From positions 1,406,766,694 to 1,406,830,693 of the forward strand of contig OY856412.1 of assembly GCA_963693085.1 (NCBI GenBank): a stretch of DNA of 64,000 nucleotides, written 5' to 3'. The first letter of the stretch is position 1; each line of letters opens with the position of its first letter. Position numbers and translations under genes: made by a program. The DNA is from Alisma plantago-aquatica (lineage: Eukaryota > Streptophyta > Magnoliopsida > Alismatales > Alismataceae). This document shows positions 21,900 to 32,438 of this stretch, piece after piece. The notes under the pieces are model-generated. The model saw only the letters and a program-made list of their open reading frames with translations, did no database searches and was not told the DNA's origin.

Positions 21900-24800
21900 T
21901 TATGATGATGTTGTGGCTTCTCTAATCTCAATAGTCTGTCTCGGCATTTTATCTGCTGGAGTGTAGTATTTTTTCAATTGATGGCCATTGACTGTCCTTT
22001 CTCCTCCATTATCGTCAACAATTATGACAGCTCCAGTCGGGTATATATGTTTGGTGATGAAGGGCCCGGACCACTTTGTGCGTAGTTTTCTGGGGAACAA
22101 TTTGAGCTTGGAGTTAAAAAGGAGTACTTTGTCACCAATGGCGATGTCTTTCCTTTTTAGATGACCGTCGTGCCACATTTTGGTTTGTTCTTTATAAATC
22201 TTGGCACTTTGATAAGCGGTCATTCTGAGCTCCTCTAGCTCTTGTAATTGGAGTTGTCTGTTTTCTCCGGCACTTTTGAAATCAAAATTCAGTTGTTTAA
22301 TGGCCCACCAAGCCTTATGTTCCAGTTCCACGGGAAGATGACATGACTTCCCATATACCAAATGGAATGGGGTTGTCCTGATTGGTGTTTTATAAGCAGT
22401 TCGGTAAGACCAAAGGGCATCGGGAAGCTTGGTGGACCAGTCAGTGCGGTGTCTATTGATGGTTTTTTCTAAGATTGCCTTTAGTTGTCTATTTGAAACC
22501 TCAACCTGACCACTGGTCTGTGGATGGTAAGGTGTGGCAACTTTATGGTTAACGTCGTATTTCTTTAAGAGGGATTCAAAGCTTTGTTCTAGAAAATGGG
22601 TCCCTTTGTCGGATATGACAGTTCGGGGAACTCCAAATCTAGGAAAAATGATATCTTTAAACATCTTAATAACTGGTTTGGAATCACTGGACACTGTGGG
22701 TACAGCTTCGACCCATTTCGAGACATAGTCTACTGCAACCAAAATGTAGGAGAAACCATATGAAGAAGGAAAGGGGCCCATGTAGTCTATACCCCATACG
22801 TCGAAAAGTTCGATCTCTTCCCACATGGTGAGGGGCATTTCATCCCTTTTAGATATGCCACCAGAAAGTTGACATTTGTTGCGAGATTTAACAAAATCAT
22901 GAGAATCTTTTGCTATGGTTGGCCAAAAGAAACCTGATTGCAGAACTTTCATGGCAGTTTTCTTCGCACTCATGTGTCCCCCAGTAGGGCCAGAATGGCA
23001 ATGCTCTAAGACGGGGGTGATCTCTTCTTCAGGTAAGCAGCGATGGAAAAGTCCGTCTGTGCAAAGGAAAAAAAGGTAGGGTTCATCCTAGTAGAATTGC
23101 TTTACATCGTGGAGGAATTTCTTTTTGTCGTGATGGGAGGCGGAAGGGTGAATGATTCCAGTAGCTAGATAATTAACAATGTCGGCATACCAGGGGAATC
23201 CATTGGTAACTTTCATTAGTTGGTCATCTGGAAGGGAGTCTCGGATCGGTACTTTATCTTCATCCTCGACTTCAATGCGGCTGAGATGATCGGCTACAAC
23301 ATTTTCCACTCCACTTTTGTCTTTGATTTCCAAATCGAATTCCTAAAGCATCAATACCCAGCGGATAAGTTTGGGTTTTGCATCTTGCTTCTGAATTAGA
23401 TATCGTATGGTGGAGTGGTCAGTGTAGACGATGACCTTGGATCCAATCAAGTAAGAGCGGAATCTCTCGAATGCATAGATGACAGCTAAGAACTCCTTCT
23501 CTGTAGTAGTGTAGTTCTTCTGTGCTTCATCAAGCGTTTTAGATGCGTAGTAGATTACATAAGGTTTCTTGTCGATTTTCTGTCCTAATACGGCCCCTAT
23601 GGTGTAATCGATGGCATCACACATGATTTCAAAAGATTGTGACCAATCTGGGGCTCTTAGTATGGGTGCAGAGATTAAAGCATTTTTCAGAGTTGAGAAA
23701 CTTTGTAAGCATTCTTGATTAAAATTGAACTCGGTGTCTTTGGTAAGAAGTTGGGTCATGGGTTTTGCTATTCTTGAGAAATCTTTGATAAATCTTCTGT
23801 AAAACCCAGCATGACCCAAGAATGCTCGTACTCCTTTTATATCTTTTGGTGGTGACAACTTCGATATAACATTGATTTTTGCCTTGTCGACCTCAATCCC
23901 TCTGTCACTCACTCTATGCACAAGGACAACACCTTCGGTTACCATAAAATGGCATTTTTCCCAATTCAGGATGAGGTTCGTCTCCTCGCATCGTTGTAAG
24001 ACTCGTCCAAGGTTGACCAGACAGTTATCGAAGGAGTCTCCATAAACTGAAAAGTCATCCATAAATACTTCCATTATAGATTATGTTAATCCTACAAAAA
24101 TAGCAGACATACACCTTTGGAATGTAGCAGGTGTGTTGCACAGCCCGAATGGCATTCTTCTGAAAGCATAGGTCCCAAAGGGGCAGGTAAAGGTAGTTTT
24201 CTCTTGGTCTTCTGGGTGTATAGGGATTTGGTAGAACCCGGAATAACTGTTGAGATAGCATAAGTATTTTTGGTGGGCTAAGCGTTCTAGGACTTCGTCA
24301 AGAAAGGGCAGAGGGTAGTGATCTTTTCGTGTTGATTTGTTTAGTTTCCTCTAGTCGATACACATCCTCCACCCCGTCACAGTCCTTGTGGGAACTAACT
24401 CATTTTTTTCATTTAGCACGATAGTAGTTCCTCCCTTTTTGGGGACCACTTGGACGGGGCTGACCCATTGGGAGTCTGAAATTGGGTAAATTATGCCAGC
24501 TTTCAGTAATTTGAGGACTTCAAGGCGAACCACTTCCTTAAGATTGGGGTTCATCTTCCTCTGGTGTTCTCTTGAAGGCTCGAATTCCTCGACCATGGGT
24601 AGTCTATGCATGCATAAGGCAGGGTTTATACTTGTCAAGTCAGTTATTTTGTACCCAATGGCCTTCTTGTACTTTTTTAATTCGTCGAGAAGCCTTTCTT
24701 CTTGGTCCCTTGTCAGAGTGGAACTGATGATAACTGGACATAATTTTTCTTTGTCTAAGAAGACGTGTTTAAGTCCTGTGGGTAGAGTCTTCATCTCAGG

Positions 24801-26100
24801 AGCCTTAGGCGCTTCTGTTGTTTCTAAAACAGTGACGGATTTGAGCTCCTCAAAGGTGGTTGTCGGCGCTTCTTCAGCTTTCTCTAAGTGTTGCAAACAT
24901 TGTTGAACCAATTCATTTGCTGAAAATTCGACTTCTGGATTTGTCAGAACATTCTCCAACTCATCAGATGGCTCGGATATTTCCAATTGGGACATTTGGT
25001 GTATTGCATCTAAGAGAAAAACCTCCTCTTGAATGATGGGACCTTTCATGTTGTTGAGAACTCGGAATTGAATTGCTTCTTTTCCCAATCTTAGAATAAT
25101 CGTGCCATCTTCAACATCAATAAGCACTCTAGCTGTGGCAAGGAAAGGTCTGCCAAATATTATTGAGTATCTCAGATCCTCCTTGATATCCATAATAACA
25201 AAATTGCATGGGACATAGGCATCTTTGCCTATTCTGACTGGAATATCCTCGATAATTCCTAGAGGTGCAGTGATAGTGGAGTCAGCTAACTGAATTGTCA
25301 TCATTGTGGGCAGCAAGTCAATGAACCCTAATCGTTTACACATGGAGTAGGGCATAATTGATATACTAGCCCCTAAGTCAGATAATCCCTTTTTGCTTGA
25401 GGCATTTCCAATACAGCACTGAATACCAAAGGAACCAGGGTCCTTCTTTTTCTTTGGCATCTTGTTAAGAATGATATCATAGGTGGTCTGAGCTAGTTTA
25501 ACGGTCTCTTGCTCCTCAGTAATGTACTTCCTTGATAGAAAAGTTTTTACGTATTTAGCCCAAGCTGGTACTTCGGAGAGGGCATCGAGGAGAGGGATGT
25601 CGATATAGAGTTTCTTCATCGCCTCCTTGAATTTTTGGAATCTAGTATCCATCTTAGTCTCTTTCAATCTACATGGATATGGTATCCTAGGTTTATATTG
25701 TGGGACCTCTGACTCCTTGGGGGCTTGTTCCTTTTCCTTGCCTTTTTCAGTCTCTATAGAATTCTCAATTGCTAGATTTGGGCTTGCATTTGGAACAAAG
25801 ACAGATGTATCATCATTATCATGAGTGATCCTTGTAGCTTCGTGAAAGACACGACCTGATCTGGTAGTAACAACATTCAGTTGCTCCAGTCTATTCTGGT
25901 CATGTCTTGGGTTCGACTCTGGTTGGCCAGCAAAAGTGCCTGTTGGAGGTTTCAACTGGGCAGCGATTTGTGCTAGTTGAGCTTCTACAGCCTTCTACTG
26001 AGCTTGCTGATTAGCGAGCATAGTTTGTTGCGATTGTAGCATTTTCCTGATCATAGTTATCTCATCAGTCGGTTGGGAAGGGATATTTTTCTGTTGAAAT
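21900..26100 (-). pseudogene. E3 pol: protease, reverse transcriptase, RNase H, integrase
   Basis: A single frame runs from about 26100 to 21900. Protease has SDLGASISIMPY (about 25370) and IIFGRPFLATA. RT has WVSPVQVVPKKGG, WRMCID, RRMPFGLCN and the catalytic FMDD (about 24060). RNase H has [26 protein letters not shown] and [11 protein letters not shown]. Integrase has a zinc-binding HCHSG...GGH region, then Asp in WGIDYMGPF, Asp in VISDKGTHF and Glu in GQVEVSNR, with exactly 35 residues between the last two. It ends in REATTSS. In-frame stops sit at 24351, about 24077, 23340 and 23088. One zinc-finger Cys of integrase is replaced (KSRNKCQ). The RT type is Athila. Confidence 0.9.
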
Positions 26101-26491
26101 TGTTGTTGTCCTTGATGTGGCTGTTGTGGAAGTGGTGCTAACTGAGGCTGCTGCGATTGTTGCAGCTGAGGGGGTAGTTGTGGGTGCAGAGAAGGATGGG
26201 TGTATTGGTAGTAAGCGGAGGGATTCCTTTGATAGTTGGATCTTGGTAGGTTATTTCTAAGGTTCCCTTGATTCTGGTTAAAGTTGCTTTGAAATCCTAT
26301 TTGTAGTCTATTAGAAGATCCCCCTTGTGTTTGGTGTTGTGGATTGGCAGTCCCTGCAGGATTTCTATATTGAAACCCGGGGTGGTTTCTTGGTTGGCTT
26401 GGGTTATAGTAAGCTTGTCCCGGTATGGAATGAATGGAATTAACTTTTGTTCGGGTATCTGTTCATCAGGTTGTTCGGTAATTGGTTCAAA

Positions 26492-27676
26492 CTACTGTTG
26501 CGGTGGTTGCATATCCATCATTACATTGTAAAGCAACCCACATGATAGCGTGGGGTGATCAGGTGTGTGGCAAGCTTCATAGGTTCCCATAGCAGCTTTA
26601 ACTTGCTGAATTTCAGGGTCTTTCTTCTTATCATATTCCCCAAATGAAGCTTCAAGTGCCTGCTGTTTGTGAGCGATGGTCTTTAAAGCTTCAGCAATGG
26701 CCTTCATTTCCATTGATTCCTCAGCTTTATAAACCTTGAGGACTCCTTTACCAGATGATCGTCCCCAATTGGATTGGTTCTCAGCTCCAAGAGTGACGAT
26801 CTTCCAAGCATCTTTGTAGTTCTTCCTCATAAAATTTCCTCCAGATGAGGAATCCAGAAATTGTTTGATGTCATCACTCACCCCTCTATAGAATGTTTCT
26901 ATCAATTGATTCTGGGAAATACCGTGATGGGGGCACTTTCTTAAAAGCTCCTTGAATCTTTCTCATGCTTCTGCGAGTGTTTCTCTGGGAAGTTGGGCGA
27001 AGTGGTTAATTTGTCCCCTAATTTCGTAGGTCAACGAAGGAGGGAAGAACTTCTCTAGGAACTTTTCTTCCAAGGGAGCCCAGGTGGTGATGATTGGCTC
27101 CCTATCAAGAGAGTTGTACCAACTCAAGGCCCTTCTAGATAGAGTGAAGTGAAAAAGATGTAGCATTATTGCGTCGAAGGCAACTCCGGCTTGCGGGACA
27201 AGTCGGCAAAGTGCCTTGAATCTCTTCAAGTGATCCATGTAGTCGTCTCCAAAACTACCGGAGAATGAAATACCCTGCATGATTTGAATCCATTGCGTCT
27301 GGATCTCAAAATGGGGTATGTTAATGATAGGTGGCCGAACTGGGTGATTATCCTCATAGTTCTTTGAGACGGCATAGTCTCACAGTTGCTTGTTCCTAAG
27401 CTCTAACTAGGCAGCTTCATTTTCAGCTCAGATGTGAGCTTGTTCTTCAGCTCAGATCTCTGCTTGAATCTGAGCATGAGTGTTAGCAATGAGTTGTGCT
27501 CTTTGATCGGCTATGGCGGCGTTGACCCTTTCCATAACTAACGCAGCTTGTCGTTGATCTTCATCCATTTGCCTGGCTCTTTGGCGGTTGAGTCTAATGC
27601 GGCAGTGGAAGCTTCTCTCTACCTCAGAGTCGTACTCTGGATCAGGGGAGAATCCAAGGTTATGCGATGGTTGCAT
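26492..27676 (-). pseudogene. E3 gag
   Basis: ATG at 27676 (MQPSHNLGFSPDP). The frame passes through an Ala/Gln-rich helix, then FSGSFGDDYMDHLKRFKALC, RRALSWYNSLDREPIITTW, FLEKFFPPSLTYEI and KELLRKCPHHGISQNQLIE, and ends near a zinc-knuckle remnant, CHTPDHPTLSC. This is the capsid/nucleocapsid layout of Athila gag. At least six in-frame stops occur, several at positions where related gags have Trp. Gag and pol are in different frames, so a frameshift or a separate start would have been needed, or decay has shifted the frame. Confidence 0.85.
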
Positions 27677-27828
27677 ACACGTCTTCTACCTGAGTAGAGG
27701 AAGAAACACACTTGTTTAGATAATGCGGAAGGTGTGATGAAATCAAGAAGATATGGAGTAATGTTTAAAGAAAAGTGAAAAACCCTAACCGACTAGCAAG
27801 ATGGTAAATGAAATCAAAACATTTTGTT

Positions 27829-27847
27829 GTCCCCGGCAACAGTGCCA
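27829..27847 (-). other. E3 primer-binding site (tRNA-Asp-like)
   Basis: TGGCACTGTTGCCGGGGAC on the minus strand begins five bases inside the 5' LTR. It resembles the TGGCGCCGTTGCCGGGG site typical of Athila and Tat elements. Confidence 0.85.
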
Positions 27848-27852
27848 ATTTT

Positions 27853-29707
27853 TGATGGAGCTTCCACTTACATGGAATTGCGTGCACCACTAAAAATCCT
27901 AAAGATGGTAAATCTTTAAGTTTAGCCTTGCTTATACTAGATCGATAACTCCACCCACGTATGCTAAGATATGTGGAAGTCTTATCGTAGTATAGTTAAG
28001 GGTCGAATCCATAGGACAACGGTCTTGTTGAAGGCAACAAGATGGAAAACGTTGGAATTTCACTTAACCTTCTTAATAGTAGGTACTTAGATCAAAAGGT
28101 TGGTTTGGTTATTTTTAAACTAAGAGCAAGTAAAGTAAAGCAAAGAAGTAAATTTAAGGGTGTTAACAATAATAAGGGACCACTAGGATGTGATCAGCTT
28201 TCACCGCCTCTACACATGGATCAAAACATGCAAAATAAAACATAACCTGCAACAAGAGTCTAAACAGTTAGTATCTTTGTAGATTTAGTTTCCTTTCGGA
28301 GAACTAACTATGAGAAGTGTGGGAATGTTGCAACGCCATCCATCCCTAAACGAATGGTCACCTACTTTGCATCATTCCCTTCGCAAAGTGTGTTCCTCGA
28401 CTTTATCAAGGTTGTACTTTCATACGTCAACTGATTCCATTTCATAGTATGAAAGTACAATGATGGAAGTGAGTTTACTCCACTTCTTGAACAACACTCC
28501 TAGATACCGAAACATATGCATGGTGGATACATGCATCAAGAACCAACATTCAATCGATATTCGAATCTAATAGTACAAACATAGACAATTCATACTAAAA
28601 GATAAAAGATAACACAAGTTGGTGATCAAGCAACAAGCATTCATTAAATGATTGATGTTGAACTGAAAAGAAAGCATCTCTATACTGCAAACTATGGATT
28701 ACATTACAAGAAATGAAAACATGGGTAGCGGGGCTACTCCCCGCACCCTAGTGAAAGAGACTACTCGCTCATGGCTAGGACAAAGAAGGAGGCGAGAAGA
28801 GAGAGAGAGAGTGTGTCATCCCCACAAAGGAGAGAGGAAAGTCAACCCCTTAGAGAGAGAGAGAGTGATGATCTTCAGACTTCATAGGTTGCTCGATGAT
28901 GAGGTCTCCTCTTCCCACCTTCTTTGGTGAAGAGAGAGAAAGCAGCTTCAGAATGGAACGTGGATCTCAGACCGACAGCCTTTGGGCGGAGGATGGAAGT
29001 TGGAATAGCTCTGGAGTCGTTGAGGCGGCCTCTGGGTGTCTGAAACTTCATGCCTTGGGAAGACTCCTTGGGTCTTATTTATAGGCCTTAAGTGAAGTCC
29101 AAACGGTTTGGACAGTTTTGGATCCAAAAGGTTTTGAAGACCGTGTGGACTCTGAAACTGTTTGGACTCTGAAACCGTTTAGACCATGAGACCGTTTGGA
29201 CTCTGAAACTGTTTGGAATCTAAAACCGTTTGGACCCCGAGACCGTTTGGACTCTGAAACCGTTTGGACCCCGAGACCGTTTGGACTCTGAAACCGTTTG
29301 GACTCTAAAACCATTTGGACCCCGAGACCGTTTGGACTCCATGCGGTCTTGGGACCGGTTGGACCCCGAGACCGTTTGGACTCCATGCGGTCTTGGGACC
29401 GGTTGGCTTCATGCGGTCTTGGGACCGTGTGACTCCATGCGGTCTTGGGACCATGTGGCTTCATGCGGTCTTGGGACAGTGTGACTCCATGCGGTCTTGG
29501 GACCGTTTGGCTTCATGCGGTCTTGAGACCGGTTAAGTCTTTTGTGATTTTTTTGTGTCTTTTTCTATAGGTAAAAAGGAGAAAAGTTAATCTAACAGTA
29601 TTTGTAATAAAAGAGGATAACTAGGGATTCTATCTAATTTATGTAAGAAAGAATGTGAGAAATTGAAGAAAAATACTAAGATAACATCACAAAATTGGAG
29701 GTTATCA
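27853..29707 (-). mobile_element. E3 5' LTR
   Basis: The LTR is 1855 bp with TGAT...ATCA ends. It contains the motif array (29095-29533), a TATA box at 29076-29085 and GAGAGA runs near 28800-28865. It differs from the 3' LTR by substitutions and by array length. Confidence 0.9.
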
Positions 29708-29730
29708 TAACTACTACTATTAAATTTTAG
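29708..29730. repeat. 23-bp E2-LTR snippet at the right edge of E3
   Basis: TAACTACTACTATTAAATTT plus three bases matches E2 LTR sequence at 11211-11233 and again at about 29976-29998. The next base jumps back to the equivalent of 10971. The E3 right edge thus lies in a locally duplicated piece of the middle E2 LTR. Confidence 0.7.
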
Positions 29731-30142
29731 TCTGATCCTTTTCTTAGTCCGCTGGATCTTGTCTCGGCTAGTCGATCTGTGGCTCATATATGCCACCGAT
29801 CACAGCCATATAGCTAAACTATGTGTAATTCCTCCATTAAGCAAAGCTTATGCTATATATTTTAAACTTAGGTCTAGTCATTTATCACATTATTTCAAAT
29901 ATTCCGACTTAAATAGATTTTTCTAGGAACCTCATTTAGTCATGTAAATTGAACCATGTCTTAATCATCATCATAACTACTACTATTAAATTTTAGCTCC
30001 ATTTTACTACTATTTGACCAATCACAACTTAATCCAAAATGGTACATGATTAGGGTCATTAGTCATAATCTTAACATCATACGACTCTTCAGCTTTAATC
30101 AAAAAGAGATATTCAAGAACATCCCAAGTTCACTCTATCACA
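29731..30142 (-). mobile_element. E2 middle LTR, 412-bp fragment
   Basis: It matches 10971-11382 with a constant offset of 18760 and no indel. In minus orientation these are the first 412 bases of an E2 LTR; the remaining 2.86 kb are absent. It shows that E2 had a third LTR between its two internal copies. Confidence 0.85.
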
Positions 30143-30755
30143 TCCTACACACCTTAAAAGAAATTTTTCCCTCAAAATTAAGTTAAAAATCAGTCTTTCA
30201 CATCATATACATCTTAAAAGAAATTTCGTCCTCGAAATTAAGCCATTCATATACTCCAAGGAAAAATCAAGGGTCTTCATCAACATGTTTCATATGTTAG
30301 GGTTGCATCCTTATCTTTACTGACGCATTAGGGTTCCCACATCATATTAACATTTTCTAAAGAAGTTAGCCATGTTAACCCATTATATCAAGGTATCATC
30401 AACATTTCATTGAGCTAATTGTTGGAACATGTCCAACATTAACATATGCCTTTTAGGAGGGAGTTAAATGTAATTAACCCACTTTATCCATCTAGATAAT
30501 ATCAAGGCTTCATAAAAGTTATGTTGTGCTAACTATCAAACTATATTTTCATCTTTATTAAGAACTAAGATTAACACCTCATGTAACATTTTTCATTCAT
30601 ATGATCTTGTTTCATTGCTCATAATAAATTGCAAGATTTACTAGTGATTTCATCACAAGATTAACCAACAATATCACATTGTCATCATTATTCATTTACA
30701 TGGTTAACCATATATTGATAAAGAGCTTTAAAACATCTATAAGTTTTCCACCATG

Positions 30756-30761
<6 letters not shown>

Positions 30762-30842
<81 letters not shown>
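30762..30842. repeat. (TA)n microsatellite, about 40 units
   Basis: An uninterrupted TA run of about 80 bp. The sister copy at about 12000-12050 is shorter and interrupted by GTATG, so this copy has expanded since the tandem duplication. Confidence 0.95.
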
Positions 30843-30846
<4 letters not shown>

Positions 30847-32424
30847 AAGAGCAAAACATGTTTTTACTTATATTACATCATGGTTGTTCTAAACAAAATT
30901 ATACAAGAGACCCATTATACATGTATTAAAACTTTATCCAGTCCAACTGAGGTTCTCTTGACCCATCTCATGAGGGTAGTGTCATGCTCAGTCTTTCTGA
31001 GCTAACTCAACTCTATGAGTTTATCATATGTGTTATTTTATCTTTCCCCTCTTAGTCTAGGGTTCTTAGATTACCTCATTGGAACTAGTGATAGCTTTAC
31101 AAGCTCTAGCCACATAAGCACAAACCAAAACATGCTATAACATCCTCTTCATAGGTCTCTACCCATGAAACATGCTATTTCTCAACTCTCTTATATACAC
31201 CACTAGATTCCTATGTGAGAAACCACCAACCCGAGCATGAGGCTTCATAGAAACTAACATAGCTACATCCTCTAGGGTCTTGGGCTCTCTCCCTCACCCA
31301 GATGGCGGCACTCATATTCATATTCACATATGCATATATAACCATCCTCTCTCTAACTCTAGGGTTTGGTCCTCCCAAGGATATCTAGGGTTCAACAAGA
31401 CTATAGGAATCATGCATAAAGCTACTCATCTCAATCACTCAGGAGTAGTCTAGTTTAGGACATATCATATCACATATCTCATAATTCTCATATTTCTCAT
31501 ATCATGGAGTCTAGATTCTCTAAACTTCTCCTTGTGGGTCTCGCTCTCTCTTGAGCTAACCCCAAAACTGGTCCTAACACTAGAGGTCCTCCTTTATGAA
31601 AGAGCTTGAGGCTCATGTTGATCCTCATCTTATCTTAACTTATCTTATCTTATCTCATAAAAACCTACATACTTGCATCATCAAGCTTATCTCAAATCCT
31701 CAAAACTGAACTTGAGTCCTCGTAAAAAAAAACCTTAGATCACCATAACCATCTTATATCATCTATATAAGACTTACATCGTATCATCAAAACTTATATC
31801 ATCTATTCCATCTAATATATGTCAAAAAGTCTCTAGACATCTAATCTAGAACTACTCTCTCTTCTAGACTAATGTCATTCACTTTCACTTAGGTTACATG
31901 ACCACCTCCTACTCATACATGTGTGGGGACACAGTTTTGAAATGCATACACATAATAAAATATTATATAGTTTTCTCCGATAAAACAAGCGTCAGAGAAA
32001 ACTATCACGGTTCGATCCGATTGGATACCAAAACCAAATCCTGAAAATGAGTGTCTCACACATATTAGAGAGTACAGTGTCATGAAAACTAGTGAAAAGG
32101 GTGAGAACAAGGGGTAGACTAGTGTAGCTACTCTAGACAATGTGCGCAATATGTCTAGGGTTTCTCTTCCCTTGATGCATGTCATTTCCAAATAGTGCAA
32201 CGTCCCATACCGTTTCACTACAAGGAAAGAACGACATCTAAGGACTTGCTACACAACAAGCACTAGTCTATATCTAGTTCTCGGACATCTAGGTGCTAAC
32301 CTAGAGGCTAGGTCAGATCTAGTCTCTAAAAGACGACTAATCTAACCCTAAAAATTATTAAGGTTCAAGGTTCTTTAGTTTTGAGTTGCATAATGAGCAA
32401 ATGTCAGGCTTTGCTATTGTTCAT

Positions 32425-32436
32425 GCTATGATACCA
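32425..32436 (-). other. E2 primer-binding site (initiator tRNA-Met-like)
   Basis: TGGTATCATAGC on the minus strand lies two bases inside LTR B. It matches the usual TGGTATCAGAGC with one change. Confidence 0.8.
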
Positions 32437-32438
32437 CC

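Larger units (their letters stand above)
12760..29707 (-). mobile_element. E3: full-length Athila-like Ty3/gypsy element with an Ulp1-bearing extra ORF
   Basis: E3 is 16.9 kb, with LTRs of 1830 and 1855 bp. On the minus strand the order is 5' LTR, PBS, gag, protease, RT, RNase H, integrase, internal TATA box with motif arrays, an extra ORF of about 1,650 codons, duplicate PPTs and the 3' LTR. All canonical parts are present but carry in-frame stops. The RT type ([30 protein letters not shown]) and the PBS place it in the Athila group. The bases flanking the two ends do not form a TSD (CTCTC left, TAACT right), so one flank has been exchanged by recombination or deletion after insertion. Confidence 0.9.
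30143..32438 (-). mobile_element. E2 internal region, copy b (complete, non-coding)
   Basis: This is the full internal region from PPT (30143) to PBS (32425-32436), 2.3 kb, with no gag or pol domain in any frame. It includes a pol-end relic (GAGGACGAAATTTCTTTTAAG on the minus strand, near 30210-30235) and a long (TA)n run. The 101-codon frame at 31913-32218 has no match I recognise. Confidence 0.8.

Noticed and set aside
24055..24261. Separate 68-codon frame within E3 pol
   Set aside because: It is a shadow frame of RT. The true RT frame (YSGFYQIPIHPED, RRMPFGLCN) covers the same bases.
30679..31005. Frame with a long Tyr-Ile repeat
   Set aside because: It translates the (TA)n microsatellite.
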